Notes under the pieces: generated by a model
The model's input: the letters and a program-made list of their open reading frames with translations, nothing else
Databases searched by the model: none
What the model was told of the DNA's origin: nothing
DNA from: Desulfobacteraceae bacterium
GTDB taxonomy: Bacteria; Desulfobacterota; Desulfobacteria; Desulfobacterales; Desulfobacteraceae
Direction of reading: 5' to 3'
DNA length: 64,000 bases
Assembly (NCBI GenBank): GCA_016743945.1
Contig: JADGFI010000002.1
Coordinates: 18,923-82,922 of the forward strand
Translations under genes and position numbers: made by a program
Shown here: positions 8,197 to 16,830 of the stretch, one piece after another
Numbering within the stretch: position 1 is the stretch's first letter
How the letters are laid out: each line of letters begins with the position of its first letter

Positions 8197-8289
8197 TGTT
8201 CGTTGTGCTGAATCTTCTGCTAAACCGAATCAGGTTATTTGTTTGCGCGGTTATCTACAAAGGCCGGCTTGACTTCAGGTCGAAATTGA

Positions 8290-8736
8290 ATAACACCTTT
8301 AGGCCTCAACAATAGCCTATCTTCAAATGATGATCAATTGTGGCCTCATGGAAATTGGGCACCAATAAAATTGGACCGTGAATTATCTAAAGGTGCAACC
8401 GGTGGACATGGGCCCATTAAATACGTCATTACAGAATTCAAACCAGGACAAAAAATAAATTTCAGGTTTATTGAACCGTCTAGTTTTCAAGGTAATCATT
8501 GGTTTGAATTAATAGAAAAAGAAGAGAATAAAACAAAAATTAGTCACACCATTAAAATGAACGTTGCTGTCACAGCAATAATACCCTGGCTAATAATGAT
8601 CCGCCCAATGCACGATGCATTAATTGAAGATTCCTTCGATAAAGTTCAGCTCAAACTCGGACTTACTTTTCAACCAAAAAAGTGGTCATTTTTGGTTAGA
8701 TTATTTAAAAAAACTATAATGAGAAAACCCACATAA
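8290..8736 (+). pseudogene. SRPBCC-family protein, 5'-truncated
   Basis: The open frame reads LWPHGNWAPIKLDRELSKG, then ATGGHGPIKY and a long helix, the pattern of SRPBCC (START-like) proteins with the LWP-W-P-GGHGPI signature. The frame stays open back to about 8290 (NNSLSSNDDQ) but no ATG or GTG occurs; the first usable codon is TTG at 8338, inside the conserved domain. About 20-30 N-terminal residues usual for the family are absent, so the gene is probably truncated. Its stop codon lies inside the left end of the attC-like site at 8731-8790, as is common in gene cassettes. Confidence 0.6.
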
Positions 8737-8790
8737 AATTGTTTCAAGGGACCCTCCTATCATTGCGCCCCTGAACTCAATCGGTTGGGT
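8731..8790 (+). other. attC integron recombination site
   Basis: The right simple site GTTGGGT (8784-8790) fits GTTRRRY exactly; the left one is ACATAAA (8731-8737), close to RYYYAAC. ATTG (8738-8741) pairs with CAAT (8778-8781), and TTCA-(a)-GGG (8743-8750) pairs with CCC-TGAA (about 8768-8775), leaving an extrahelical A in the left arm. The 60-bp length, end motifs and extrahelical base are diagnostic of attC. It follows the SRPBCC remnant, and the next gene starts 32 bases later. Confidence 0.7.
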
Positions 8791-8821
8791 AAATGTCATT
8801 TCAATTATTTAAAGATATTAA

Positions 8822-9259
8822 ATGAAAATAAAAATAAAAGTGGCTCAAGGCTTGGCGTCTATCATAGAATCACAAAAAATCAGAAATGAAGTATTTGTCC
8901 AAGAGCAAGGTATTCCATTAGACTTGGATTTGGATGGATGTGATGATAATTCGTACCACTCTTTAGCGTACGGCAATAATCAAGTTGTTGGTACTGCAAG
9001 ACTGACATTAATCGAAAATAACAAAGCGGTATTAGCAAGAGTGGCAGTTCTAAAAGATTTCAGAGGGTTAGGTATCGCATCAAAGATAGTAAAAGAATTG
9101 CTTTTGCAGGCGGAAAAATTAAATGTCGGAAAAATTGATATTTATCCTCATGAATACCTCAAAGGTTTCTATGAAACCTTTGATTTCAAATATATTGATA
9201 AATCTAAAGTTGTTGGTAATCACCAACTTATAAAAATGGAAAAGATATTAAGATCGTAA
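8822..9259 (+). CDS. GNAT-family N-acetyltransferase (ElaA/YjcF-like)
   Basis: A 145-residue GNAT protein. Early residues IRNEVFVQEQGIP and the string VGTARLTL are typical of the ElaA/YjcF subgroup. The acetyl-CoA loop is VLKDFRGLGIASKIVKELL, and FYETFDFKYI is the C-terminal motif. Substrate unknown; members acetylate small amines or peptides. It is bracketed by the attC sites at 8731-8790 and 9263-9323, so gene plus downstream site form a cassette of about 530 bp on the + strand. The reading frame is complete. Confidence 0.85.
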   Translation: MKIKIKVAQGLASIIESQKIRNEVFVQEQGIPLDLDLDGCDDNSYHSLAYGNNQVVGTARLTLIENNKAVLARVAVLKDFRGLGIASKIVKELLLQAEKLNVGKIDIYPHEYLKGFYETFDFKYIDKSKVVGNHQLIKMEKILRS

Positions 9260-9262
9260 TAC

Positions 9263-9323
9263 ACATAACGATGCAAATGCAGCGGAGCGTAAAAAGCCGC
9301 GCCCGCTGATTTGGGGGTTAGCT
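9263..9323 (+). other. attC integron recombination site (best in window)
   Basis: The left simple site ACATAAC (9263-9269) and right simple site GTTAGCT (9317-9323) each differ from consensus at one position. CAAAT-(g)-CAGCGG (9274-9285) pairs perfectly with CCGCTG-ATTTG (9303-9313) over 11 bp, with a single extrahelical G at 9279. This architecture is the hallmark of attC. It begins three bases after the acetyltransferase stop, and the next gene starts 13 bases after its end. Confidence 0.82.
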
Positions 9324-9336
9324 CATCAATGATACA

Positions 9337-9633
9337 ATGAAAATAATTAACACATCAAACCCTTGGGAAAATGAATATAAACAATCCCAACAAGCTCCAA
9401 TCTATGAACAATTATGGGAAAAGTTACAAAATTTTCTCAAAACTGTTCATGGCAAATCAGTATTAGACTACGGTTGCGGAGATGGCAATTATTCAATTCT
9501 AATGCATAATATGGGGTTTAATGTCATTGGTATGGACATTTCAGTAAACGCTATTGAAATTGCAAAAAACTCATACAGTGCTGAAAATTTAACTTTTTAT
9601 TCAGCGGATTCAGTTCCTGAGAATTTCCTCTAA
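9337..9633 (+). CDS. Class I SAM methyltransferase, C-terminally truncated
   Basis: 98 residues covering the N-terminal half of a Rossmann-fold methyltransferase: motif I VLDYGCGDGNYS, the acidic ribose-binding end of strand two (VIGMDIS), and a third strand NLTFYSADS. Full-length relatives run to about 180-220 residues; here the frame stops after ADSVPENFL, losing motifs IV to VI. The gene starts 13 bases after an attC site. The stop lies within a sequence resembling a further attC left end, so the 3' half may have been removed by recombination. Methyl transfer activity is unlikely without the lost half. Confidence 0.65.
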   Translation: MKIINTSNPWENEYKQSQQAPIYEQLWEKLQNFLKTVHGKSVLDYGCGDGNYSILMHNMGFNVIGMDISVNAIEIAKNSYSAENLTFYSADSVPENFL

Positions 9634-9711
9634 CGATGGAGCAACATAAAGGCATGGTCGTTGACCGATGTGACCTGCCGAAAGATTATGAAGATCAACA
9701 GGCGGTTAGGC
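9628..9711 (+). other. attC-like site with canonical right end
   Basis: GTTAGGC at 9705-9711 matches GTTRRRY exactly and lies 25 bases before the next gene. CTCTAAC at 9628-9634 overlaps the methyltransferase stop and differs from RYYYAAC only in its first base. Interior pairing is limited (GTTGA 9660-9664 with TCAAC 9695-9699), so the site may be degraded. Confidence 0.45.
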
Positions 9712-9736
9712 GTCGTAACGAACACATGGAGGTTTA

Positions 9737-10219
9737 ATGCCAACTTTTATAAATGACGATCTATCTCTCTTCTATAATGAAAAGGGTTCCGGGCAGATTT
9801 TATTGATACTTCCCGGAAACAAAGCTTCTTCTGCATGTCATGACGAAGAACTGGGCCACTTTGGACAATACTGTCATACCGTGTTTTTAGATTTTCGAGG
9901 CACAGGAAAGTCACAGCGTTTATCAGCATGGCCGGATAACTGGTGGGACAAATGCGCTGATGATACCGCAGTTCTTATCGCTCATTTAGGTGAACAACAC
10001 TGCATTGTTATGGGAACAAGTGTCCTGTTCTCTTTATCCGGCAGTCTAAAAGATTCTTTTATTCCTGATATTGGTAAACAGAACATTCGTATGGCTAAAC
10101 AGATTCAAAGTAGCAACACCTTCTTAAGCAATGACGGGGATCACCCTTTTATGTGGACCTGTCCCGATGTATTTCGATCTGTGTCTTACCAATTTTTAAA
10201 AAATTGGAGTGAGCGCTAA
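9737..10219 (+). pseudogene. Alpha/beta hydrolase with internal deletion
   Basis: 160 residues. The first 93 are the N-terminal half of an alpha/beta hydrolase: oxyanion region ILPGN, then VFLDFRGTGKS, and the strand leading to the nucleophile elbow (IVMGTS). The frame then jumps directly to the C-terminal part, GSLKDSFIPDIGKQ and the catalytic-His region NDGDHPFMW. About 100 residues including the rest of the nucleophile elbow and the cap are missing, yet the frame is kept. An active enzyme is unlikely. It is the last gene of the cassette-like stretch. Confidence 0.65.
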
Positions 10220-10567
10220 AAACGCCCACCCCAAAAAAACAACACGCGTCTGAGCTCAACCATTATCTGCCGATTCTACCTGTTGGCGAAATATTTTCCT
10301 TGCACACGATATGATATAGGATATATACCCTTAAGCAGAAACAATTGTTTCGGCAAACTTTAAATTTCATGTTTTCAAGCCTGATTATGCATTTCCTGTA
10401 GGTTCTTGCTGGCCGAAGCAATCGACGGACAGATTAAAATACTGAAAGGGGTTACCGGCCCACAGAAAATCCCGCTGAACCCGGGATTAAAAAACGGATC
10501 AGCCCTGATCTCCCGGAGTATAATTTAAACCGTCATTTTTTTTAACCCGGAATACCTGAGAACGCGG
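10220..10567 (+). other. Gene-free stretch before the lytic transglycosylase
   Basis: A piece at 10250-10270 (CGCGTCTGAGCTCAACC) resembles an attC right arm without a left partner. A + frame ending at 10528 encodes LLAEAIDGQIKILKGVTG, which may be the tail of a lost gene; I cannot identify it. No clear promoter is seen for the gene at 10568. Confidence 0.3.
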
Positions 10568-13081
10568 ATGATAATGATGGCAGCAAGTAAAATTCATACT
10601 TATGAAAAAAGTAGATTTTCAAGTCCAGTGTCTGTTGTTTGCTTTTTTTTGGCAATCCTGTTGATGATTTCACTGATCCGACCGTTTCCCTCAATGGCGA
10701 CACAGGATTCGGCTGAATCCCAAGGGCCCCAGAACGACCCTTTTTATGTGGATGAACTGCTGGGTTTGATCCTGTCCGACAAAACAGATATTTCTGCGGT
10801 TGAGACACTGGTGAAAAAACAGCAGAGCATGGATGAAAAAGATCACAGGTGGCCAGTTATTACATTTCTTCTAGGAGAATTTTTTTTCAAAAACAATGAT
10901 TATTCCGCGGCACACTATTTTTATGAGAGCTTGATTCAATGGTCGATTGATGAATCCAATCATCTCAGTGCACTGTTTGTGCTTGGAATATACCGGGATC
11001 TGGTCATCCGGACTTCTGAAAACGGAAAAGAAATTCAATCCCTGGGATTATATCCGCCGAGTATGTTTTTAACCATTGTCAGAAGCCATTTAAAAACAGA
11101 ACCGGTTCAAAATGTCTTCAAATTTTATTTCCACAGCGCTCTGCCCAAAATTCAGGAAAAGATACTACTATTCAGCACAAGGCTTGCCTGGCATTCAAAT
11201 TTTGAAAAATCAAAGCTGGTTTCCAAATCTTTTCTTCTGGATTATCTCCTTTTGGCTGCAGTTTCGGAACTAAATGAGGGGGACGCTGACATTAAAAATG
11301 AGTTGCTGCAGGAGATTTCAGTGGACAGGTTAAATTTGAGTGTGGCAATTCATTTAAAAAAACTTAAAAATTTTTCGGAAGCCGAAGCACTCCTGTCCGC
11401 TTTATATGAAAAATCAGACAAAACGGAAATCAGAGCACTTGCGGCTGTTCACCTGTCCGAAGTGATCAGGAACACCCATGAACTTTCCGGAGATAAAAAT
11501 GTTGCGGCCCGTTCAAAGAAAAAACGATTGGAACTGCTTGATTTTGTAAAAAAATTTTCCAATGATGCAAAATTAATTCAGAAAGCTTTTTTGCTGGCGG
11601 CAAAAGGCCGGGGAAGTCTTGAATACGAGCAAGAGCATGTAGCGCTGATCAAAAATTATCCCAAAGGTACATTCACGGACCGGGCTTATTCCAACCTGGG
11701 ACGCCACTACTGGTATACGGCAAAGCTTATGGGTGCTGGTTTATACGAACCTGAACCTGGTTCCCTATTATCCGGTAGCAAGGATGCTTTTTTTCAGAAA
11801 TCATTGGATACCTATGAAACATTGCAAAAGTTCAAATATGATAATAATTGGCAAGAAACTTCTTTTTTCATACCCGCCTTCATGATGTATTCACAGGCCA
11901 CGTCAGAGATTCCCCATGATAAGAAAAAAATTCAAAAAGCCATCGCCTTACTGGAAAAAGGACTGGACGGAAAAGACAGAATTTTCAAATTTCTTGAGTA
12001 TCATGCCATGTTCTGGCTGGGTCGGATGTACGAGGAACTGGATAGTCCAAAGTCCAAGCAGTATTTTACTACCCTGACGGAAAAATCCCCATATTTGTAT
12101 TACGGCATTCGTGCGCAGATGCATCTGAGGCTGGGCAAAAAGGCAAAATATAATATTTTTGCATCCCCGGCGGACATGAACCTGTGGAAAAAACGGTATG
12201 ACCGTTCAAAATCAGAAAAAAATATCTTTAAAGGGAAATCTCAATATTTCAAAAGAGTAGATGAACTTATCTCTTCCGGGTTATATGTCAAATTGGTAAA
12301 TCTTGAAAACAGTGTGGTTGCTGAGGCTGGACAGAGGATCGGGGACCTTTCCCTGGAAAACCTGGATAAAAATGCTAACTTAACCCAGATCATGCTGCTG
12401 ATTTCAGCCCGGCTGGACGCAATCAAGGCGGCCCTGAAAGCCGGGACAGTTCATGACCGGATCGAGATCGGCAGGAAATTTAGTAAAATTGATCCCTTTA
12501 TGGCTTTAAGAATTGTAAACGTCCGACTCCACACTGCCCAGAATGAGGACAATTTCCTGTCCACAATTTATCCTGAAATTTATTCTGAACAATTGCGATC
12601 TGCAAGCCGGGATAAGGAACATGTTTACCCGGAGCTTCTGTATTCCGTTATGCGCCACGAAAGTTTTTTCTCTCCTTCAGCTATTTCCATTAATAACGCA
12701 CTGGGATTGTACCAGTTTATCCCCTCCACATTTGATATGCTGAATGCAAAGTTCAACCTGACAAAGGTAGATGAAGAGTATTTCCGGGAAAAGTATCTCT
12801 TTAACCCGGACAACAGTATTCAACTGGCGGCAAAATGGTTTGCCTCCCTCCTGAAAATAAATGACAACAATATGTTCTGGAGCCTTGCAAATCACAATGC
12901 AGGCACCACAAAGGTAAAAGAATGGAAATCACTTTTGCAGGCAGAGAATAAGGAAAAGGATATTGAATATGCCCTTGAGTCTATAAATTATCCTCAAACC
13001 AGAAAATTTCTTCGTGAAATTATGGCAAACTTAATTCTGACCAAGTCATTTGCCTGGTTCAGTCCGGAAGGGGAGGAATAA
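10568..13081 (+). CDS. Slt-type soluble lytic murein transglycosylase
   Basis: An 837-residue protein that cleaves peptidoglycan glycan strands to anhydro-muropeptides in the periplasm. Residues about 17-37 are a signal or membrane segment. A long alpha-helical, TPR-like superhelix fills most of the chain, as in Slt70. The C-terminal catalytic domain has SVMRHESFFSPSAIS with the catalytic Glu, then ALGLYQFIPSTF and a NHNAG variant of the usual YNAG motif, and a final segment YPQTRKFLREIMANL. The start is uncertain among three close ATGs (10568, 10574, 10577). The next gene begins three bases after the stop, so the two are co-transcribed. Confidence 0.85.
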   Translation: MIMMAASKIHTYEKSRFSSPVSVVCFFLAILLMISLIRPFPSMATQDSAESQGPQNDPFYVDELLGLILSDKTDISAVETLVKKQQSMDEKDHRWPVITFLLGEFFFKNNDYSAAHYFYESLIQWSIDESNHLSALFVLGIYRDLVIRTSENGKEIQSLGLYPPSMFLTIVRSHLKTEPVQNVFKFYFHSALPKIQEKILLFSTRLAWHSNFEKSKLVSKSFLLDYLLLAAVSELNEGDADIKNELLQEISVDRLNLSVAIHLKKLKNFSEAEALLSALYEKSDKTEIRALAAVHLSEVIRNTHELSGDKNVAARSKKKRLELLDFVKKFSNDAKLIQKAFLLAAKGRGSLEYEQEHVALIKNYPKGTFTDRAYSNLGRHYWYTAKLMGAGLYEPEPGSLLSGSKDAFFQKSLDTYETLQKFKYDNNWQETSFFIPAFMMYSQATSEIPHDKKKIQKAIALLEKGLDGKDRIFKFLEYHAMFWLGRMYEELDSPKSKQYFTTLTEKSPYLYYGIRAQMHLRLGKKAKYNIFASPADMNLWKKRYDRSKSEKNIFKGKSQYFKRVDELISSGLYVKLVNLENSVVAEAGQRIGDLSLENLDKNANLTQIMLLISARLDAIKAALKAGTVHDRIEIGRKFSKIDPFMALRIVNVRLHTAQNEDNFLSTIYPEIYSEQLRSASRDKEHVYPELLYSVMRHESFFSPSAISINNALGLYQFIPSTFDMLNAKFNLTKVDEEYFREKYLFNPDNSIQLAAKWFASLLKINDNNMFWSLANHNAGTTKVKEWKSLLQAENKEKDIEYALESINYPQTRKFLREIMANLILTKSFAWFSPEGEE

Positions 13082-13084
13082 AAA

Positions 13085-14407
13085 ATGAATCAGGAAAAAT
13101 CCTCACTGTCCCAAAAAATGAAAGACGGTCTTACAGGGTTCACAGACGTTTTAAATCAGCTCAAAATATTACTGGTGGCCTTACTGGCCGTTGTGGTGGC
13201 TTTTTTCGCATTCTATGATGGACTAAAGCAAAGGTTTTTCCCTGAGAAGGAGACGGGAAAAAATGAGATTATCAAGATCCAGGCACTGAAACCGCTGAAA
13301 GAAAAGGAACTGCGTACGGATCATATACGCCTGTTTCAGGACAAAACGATTATCTTGGAGACTCTTCCGCTATATCTTGAAAACAGTGATTTGCGAAACA
13401 GTTTTTTTTGGCTCCATGTAAAAGCAGAAAATTTTTCGGATAAAACCTTAACCATGGTAATAAGACTGGTCAAAGTGCACGGCGTCATCGTGGACACCAA
13501 AACAATGGAATATCATGCAACCATAGCTCCCCATCAAAAAAACTTTTCACAACAATACCGGCCGGAGTATGATATTTTATCTGCGGATACCATCAACAGT
13601 CAGGCCAGCATGGATAATTCCGTCACACTGGAAGTAACCGTCAGGGAGAAAGACAGCAACCGGCAGATTCACAAGGGCCAATATAATGTAAAAGGGCTCC
13701 GGGTAAATGAATTTAAATGGGGTCTGCGGACAGTGGACGGTAAAAAAGTACCTCCTGTGGATCTCATCGCTTCTTTAACGGCGTGGTCAACAGTAAAAAA
13801 TCCTGAATTACACCAGTACAGAGAAGAATTAAAAAAACACGCAATGCAGAAATCCAGCCTTGGCAGCAAACTGACCCCCTGTCCGGTAACGGTAAATTAT
13901 TTTTTTGAAAAATTATATAATGACATCATCAAAAAAAGCTTTATCGTTACCGGGAAACCTGTCTTTGAGGATTCCGAGGTTACTGCCATTCAACGGCCCC
14001 AGTCGGTTTTAAAGGAATTAAAAGAAAATGCAGCTGCCAACGCTCTTGAAACAGGCCTTCTGATCGGGGCGCTTACCAAGGACTGCGCCTCGAAATTAAA
14101 AATTCCCATTACCCTGTTAATTCAGTTTGGGGATGAAGGAGATAATTACATAGTTGCCTGGTCGGTCTCAAAAAACGGAAAAATGTGGAAAGGTCAGGGC
14201 TGGGAAGGTTTTAGCATTACCAACAATGACGGTTCATATGATGAGAATAAAAAGAACTCTAAAATTGTAATTGAAACTATACTTGACGGGCATCCCGGCT
14301 TGCTGGATTACCTTAATAAACGCGGGGCCTATTTCAAAGATTCCAAGGTGGCGGCATTATATTATTATCGGGCTGCTGAAGAGCATCATATACACGGGCT
14401 GCCGTAG
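13085..14407 (+). CDS. Membrane-anchored protein of unknown function, paired with Slt
   Basis: A 440-residue protein with one predicted membrane helix near residues 24-44 (ILLVALLAVVVAFFAFYD) after a short cytoplasmic lead, so most of the chain is periplasmic. I recognise no domain. The middle is beta-rich, and the C-terminal third includes a region (FGDEGDNYIVAWSVSKNGKMW) that could be a small globular beta domain. It is translationally linked to the transglycosylase (gap of 3 bases, GGGGAGG before the ATG). That points to a shared role in cell-wall turnover, but the sequence gives no direct proof. Confidence 0.6.
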   Translation: MNQEKSSLSQKMKDGLTGFTDVLNQLKILLVALLAVVVAFFAFYDGLKQRFFPEKETGKNEIIKIQALKPLKEKELRTDHIRLFQDKTIILETLPLYLENSDLRNSFFWLHVKAENFSDKTLTMVIRLVKVHGVIVDTKTMEYHATIAPHQKNFSQQYRPEYDILSADTINSQASMDNSVTLEVTVREKDSNRQIHKGQYNVKGLRVNEFKWGLRTVDGKKVPPVDLIASLTAWSTVKNPELHQYREELKKHAMQKSSLGSKLTPCPVTVNYFFEKLYNDIIKKSFIVTGKPVFEDSEVTAIQRPQSVLKELKENAAANALETGLLIGALTKDCASKLKIPITLLIQFGDEGDNYIVAWSVSKNGKMWKGQGWEGFSITNNDGSYDENKKNSKIVIETILDGHPGLLDYLNKRGAYFKDSKVAALYYYRAAEEHHIHGLP

Positions 14408-14640
14408 CCCTATGCCCGGTTTACCCCAAGGGCATCCAGGCCATTTCCCAGTTCTTTTGCGGTGAAGCCTTCCAACAATGAACATGCTGACGTTGCGAAT
14501 GATTGGGGGGCTGTTTATCGTATATATAATTTTGAATATCTAAATAAAAAAATACTAACATCTTTGCACCGAGCCGGGCCGATAAACTGCCTATTCCCGG
14601 TAAACTTATATATTAAAATAACATGGGAAGCATATTAATC

Positions 14641-14903
14641 ATGAGTTTTTCAACATTTTTCTCTAACAGGCAAAAAAAAGAGCAGGCCTTCTATCGCCTG
14701 GGGGAAAATTTGTTGTAGCTTTCGAGGACATTGACCAATTGGAGCAAAATGATTTAAATAGAAATGTATTTCAACTTTATTCTAAAAGCGATGTTAAAGG
14801 TCTTTTGATCAAATGCCGGTTTTACATCCGATGTAAATATCGAATCAAGAGTGAAAGGCAAATCAACTTTTCACTGTACTGTTGCAATAAAATAAGGGCA
14901 TAA
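14641..14903 (+). pseudogene. Frameshifted short gene, unknown family
   Basis: The frame from ATG 14641 encodes MSFSTFFSNRQKKEQAF and YRLGEN, then stops at 14716-14718. The adjacent frame continues naturally with FVVAFEDIDQLEQNDLNR to a stop at 14901-14903. A one-base deletion near 14709 would explain this; the restored product would be about 87 residues of unknown family. The rest of 14408-14983 has no gene. At 14470-14505 there is a sequence (AACAATGAACATGCTGACG) that weakly recalls the attC arms at 7885. Confidence 0.4.
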
Positions 14904-14983
14904 TAACATAGGATTTATGTTTAAGGACTTGATATAAGCTTGAATTTACAATTTTCAGGTTCCCAGGAGATGATAAATTTAAT

Positions 14984-15844
14984 ATGATTACAACCGTTTT
15001 TGACGCACACACGCATCTTTTTCATCTCAAAGTGGTTGAAAATGTAAAAAAGAAAAGAGAAATGGTTCAGCGACTTCATCTTCGAACGGCTGGAGTAGAG
15101 AACCGGACGTCGAGATCTTCCCTTGAAAACGATTTTAAAAGCAACGAGATCATTGGTGGGCTTATCTTGCCGACAGCACTTGTCCATGAAGTTCGAGCTG
15201 TCAATGACTCCGCTTTTGAACGGGTAAAGGATTCCCAAAAGCTTAATACCGCCGGGACCCTTCACCCCGGTGCCAAAAACATTCCAGAGATGTTGCGCAA
15301 TTTTGAGCAACGTAACATCAGGGCAATTAAATTCTGTTCATTTTCGCAGCGGTTTTCTCTTCAAGATCCAAAAACTTTTGAAATGCTTGAACGCATACAG
15401 GAACACAATATCCATTCCGAGTCAAAATTTTTCCTCATATTTGACACACTGATGCCGGCAGATTTTTATTTTGGCAGTGATCCCGTGCACAATACCACAC
15501 CTGAACTTTTGGGTGAGCTGGTAAAAAATTTTCAATCCGTCAATTTTATCGGCGCCCACATGGGCGGCCTTCTTGCACCTTTCAAGGACATTAAGACATA
15601 TTTAAAACCGGCCAGCAATCTGTTTCTTGACACATCCAATGGTGCCCATGTTCTGGATGAAAACCAGTATATCGAACTGATCAAACAACATGGGCCGGAA
15701 CACATTATTTTCGGTACGGACTGGCCATGGTTTACACATAGAGAAGAAATCAGGCTTCAGCATACACTGTTTGACAAAGCAGGGTTTACGAAAGAAGAAA
15801 AAGCATGCATTTTTGCAAATAATATACTGCAGTTGCTGACCTAA
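14984..15844 (+). CDS. Amidohydrolase-2 family metal-dependent hydrolase
   Basis: A 286-residue TIM-barrel hydrolase. The first strand ends in FDAHTHLF (the HxH metal ligands). A later strand carries FIGAHMGGLLAP (third His), and the end of the barrel has IIFGTDWPWFTHREEIR, the catalytic Asp of the PF04909 group, which includes decarboxylases and lactonases. The Shine-Dalgarno AGGAG lies 14 bases before the ATG, further than usual, but the other ATG nearby is out of frame. The Fe-S protein gene follows closely, so the two may form an operon. The substrate is unknown. Confidence 0.75.
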   Translation: MITTVFDAHTHLFHLKVVENVKKKREMVQRLHLRTAGVENRTSRSSLENDFKSNEIIGGLILPTALVHEVRAVNDSAFERVKDSQKLNTAGTLHPGAKNIPEMLRNFEQRNIRAIKFCSFSQRFSLQDPKTFEMLERIQEHNIHSESKFFLIFDTLMPADFYFGSDPVHNTTPELLGELVKNFQSVNFIGAHMGGLLAPFKDIKTYLKPASNLFLDTSNGAHVLDENQYIELIKQHGPEHIIFGTDWPWFTHREEIRLQHTLFDKAGFTKEEKACIFANNILQLLT

Positions 15845-15855
15845 AGGAGAAAATT

Positions 15856-15951
15856 ATGAAACCATCAGAAGATAATACTGACAAAATAGATAAAATAAAT
15901 AGAGATAGAAAGAATGAAGATAGAAAAATATATTACCGATCCTTTTCTTGA
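15856..15951 (+). CDS. Possible 31-residue leader ORF overlapping the Fe-S gene
   Basis: A strong Shine-Dalgarno (AAAGGAG) at 15844-15850 precedes ATG 15856. The short, very charged product (MKPSEDNTDKIDKINRDRK...) ends at 15951, overlapping the next gene in another frame. The Fe-S gene at 15914 has only a weak ribosome site of its own. This may be a coupling leader, or the true N-terminus separated from the main frame by a frameshift. Confidence 0.3.
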   Translation: MKPSEDNTDKIDKINRDRKNEDRKIYYRSFS

Positions 15952-16594
15952 AAAAAGAATTGTCAATTATAATAAATGGCTAAGCAAAGGGCAAATTTCA
16001 GCATCGTCAAAAGTCATTCCGGTTTCAGAGTCACTTAACGCAAAACAGTGGGTGTTGCCGACAGAGCAGGTTATGGAGATACTTACAAATGCAAATTCAG
16101 TTTCAGTGCAGAATTGTGAATGCAGGACCCATTATAAAAGATGTGACAAGCCATTGGAGGTTTGTTTTCTTCTGAATAAAGTTGGAGATAAGCTCGTTTC
16201 AATTGGTAAGGCCCGTCATATTTCGTTAATTGAAGCCTCTGACATCTTAAAAAAAGCGAACAAAAACGGCCTTATCCATCTTGCTTTATACATGCCTGAC
16301 CACGAACTTTTTGCACTGTGTAGCTGTTGTTCTTGTTGTTGTCATGAATTACAGATAATAAAACTTACCGGACGAAAAGAGTTAATGGTCCACTCTGAAT
16401 ATATTGCGGAGACAAATGCTGAGACCTGTATCCATTGTGGTGAATGTGTTGAAAGATGTTTTTTTGATGCACGGATTTTCAATGACATAGAAATGAAATA
16501 CAATCCAGATGCATGTCTTGGGTGTGGACTTTGCGTTACGGTTTGCCCTGTTGATGCAACAACAATGGTATTAAGAGAAACAAAAACCGGCTAA
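15914..16594 (+). CDS. 4Fe-4S ferredoxin-type protein with CECR-type N-terminal domain
   Basis: A 226-residue protein. The middle has NCECRTHYKRC and a further cysteine, then an unusual Cys-rich run CSCCSCCCHE. The C-terminus is a bacterial-type two-cluster ferredoxin: CIHCGECVERC followed by CLGCGLCVTVCPVD. Such proteins shuttle low-potential electrons in anaerobes; the N-terminal part may bind a further cluster or metal. It follows the amidohydrolase gene on the same strand. The partner enzyme is not evident. Translation may be coupled to the short ORF at 15856, since the ATG lacks a good ribosome site. Confidence 0.7.
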   Translation: MKIEKYITDPFLEKRIVNYNKWLSKGQISASSKVIPVSESLNAKQWVLPTEQVMEILTNANSVSVQNCECRTHYKRCDKPLEVCFLLNKVGDKLVSIGKARHISLIEASDILKKANKNGLIHLALYMPDHELFALCSCCSCCCHELQIIKLTGRKELMVHSEYIAETNAETCIHCGECVERCFFDARIFNDIEMKYNPDACLGCGLCVTVCPVDATTMVLRETKTG

Positions 16595-16830
16595 AAAAAT
16601 GGCGATAGACCAATCGGGGTGGAAAATGGACGGGCAGTAAAAATTATGAGTGGCCGGTTACCCCGCCTGAGGATGATACCGATACGATTCAATTGAAAGG
16701 GGGTGGTCATCATAGTGAATACGAGTTTGAAATTTTAACTATGATAAACTGATAACGCTTATTGGATAAAGAAAAACAAAAAAAATGCTGGGGATAAACC
16801 GTAGATTTTTAGTCATGGATAATTTAAAAA
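16595..16830 (+). other. Short gene-free stretch
   Basis: No coding feature is supported. A frame around 16615-16740 (GGHHSEYEFEIL) looks like the end of a lost gene but cannot be named. No terminator or promoter is obvious. Confidence 0.3.

Noticed and set aside
1-10220. Integron integrase gene
   Set aside because: No tyrosine recombinase motif was seen on either strand; the array is described as lacking an integrase within this window.
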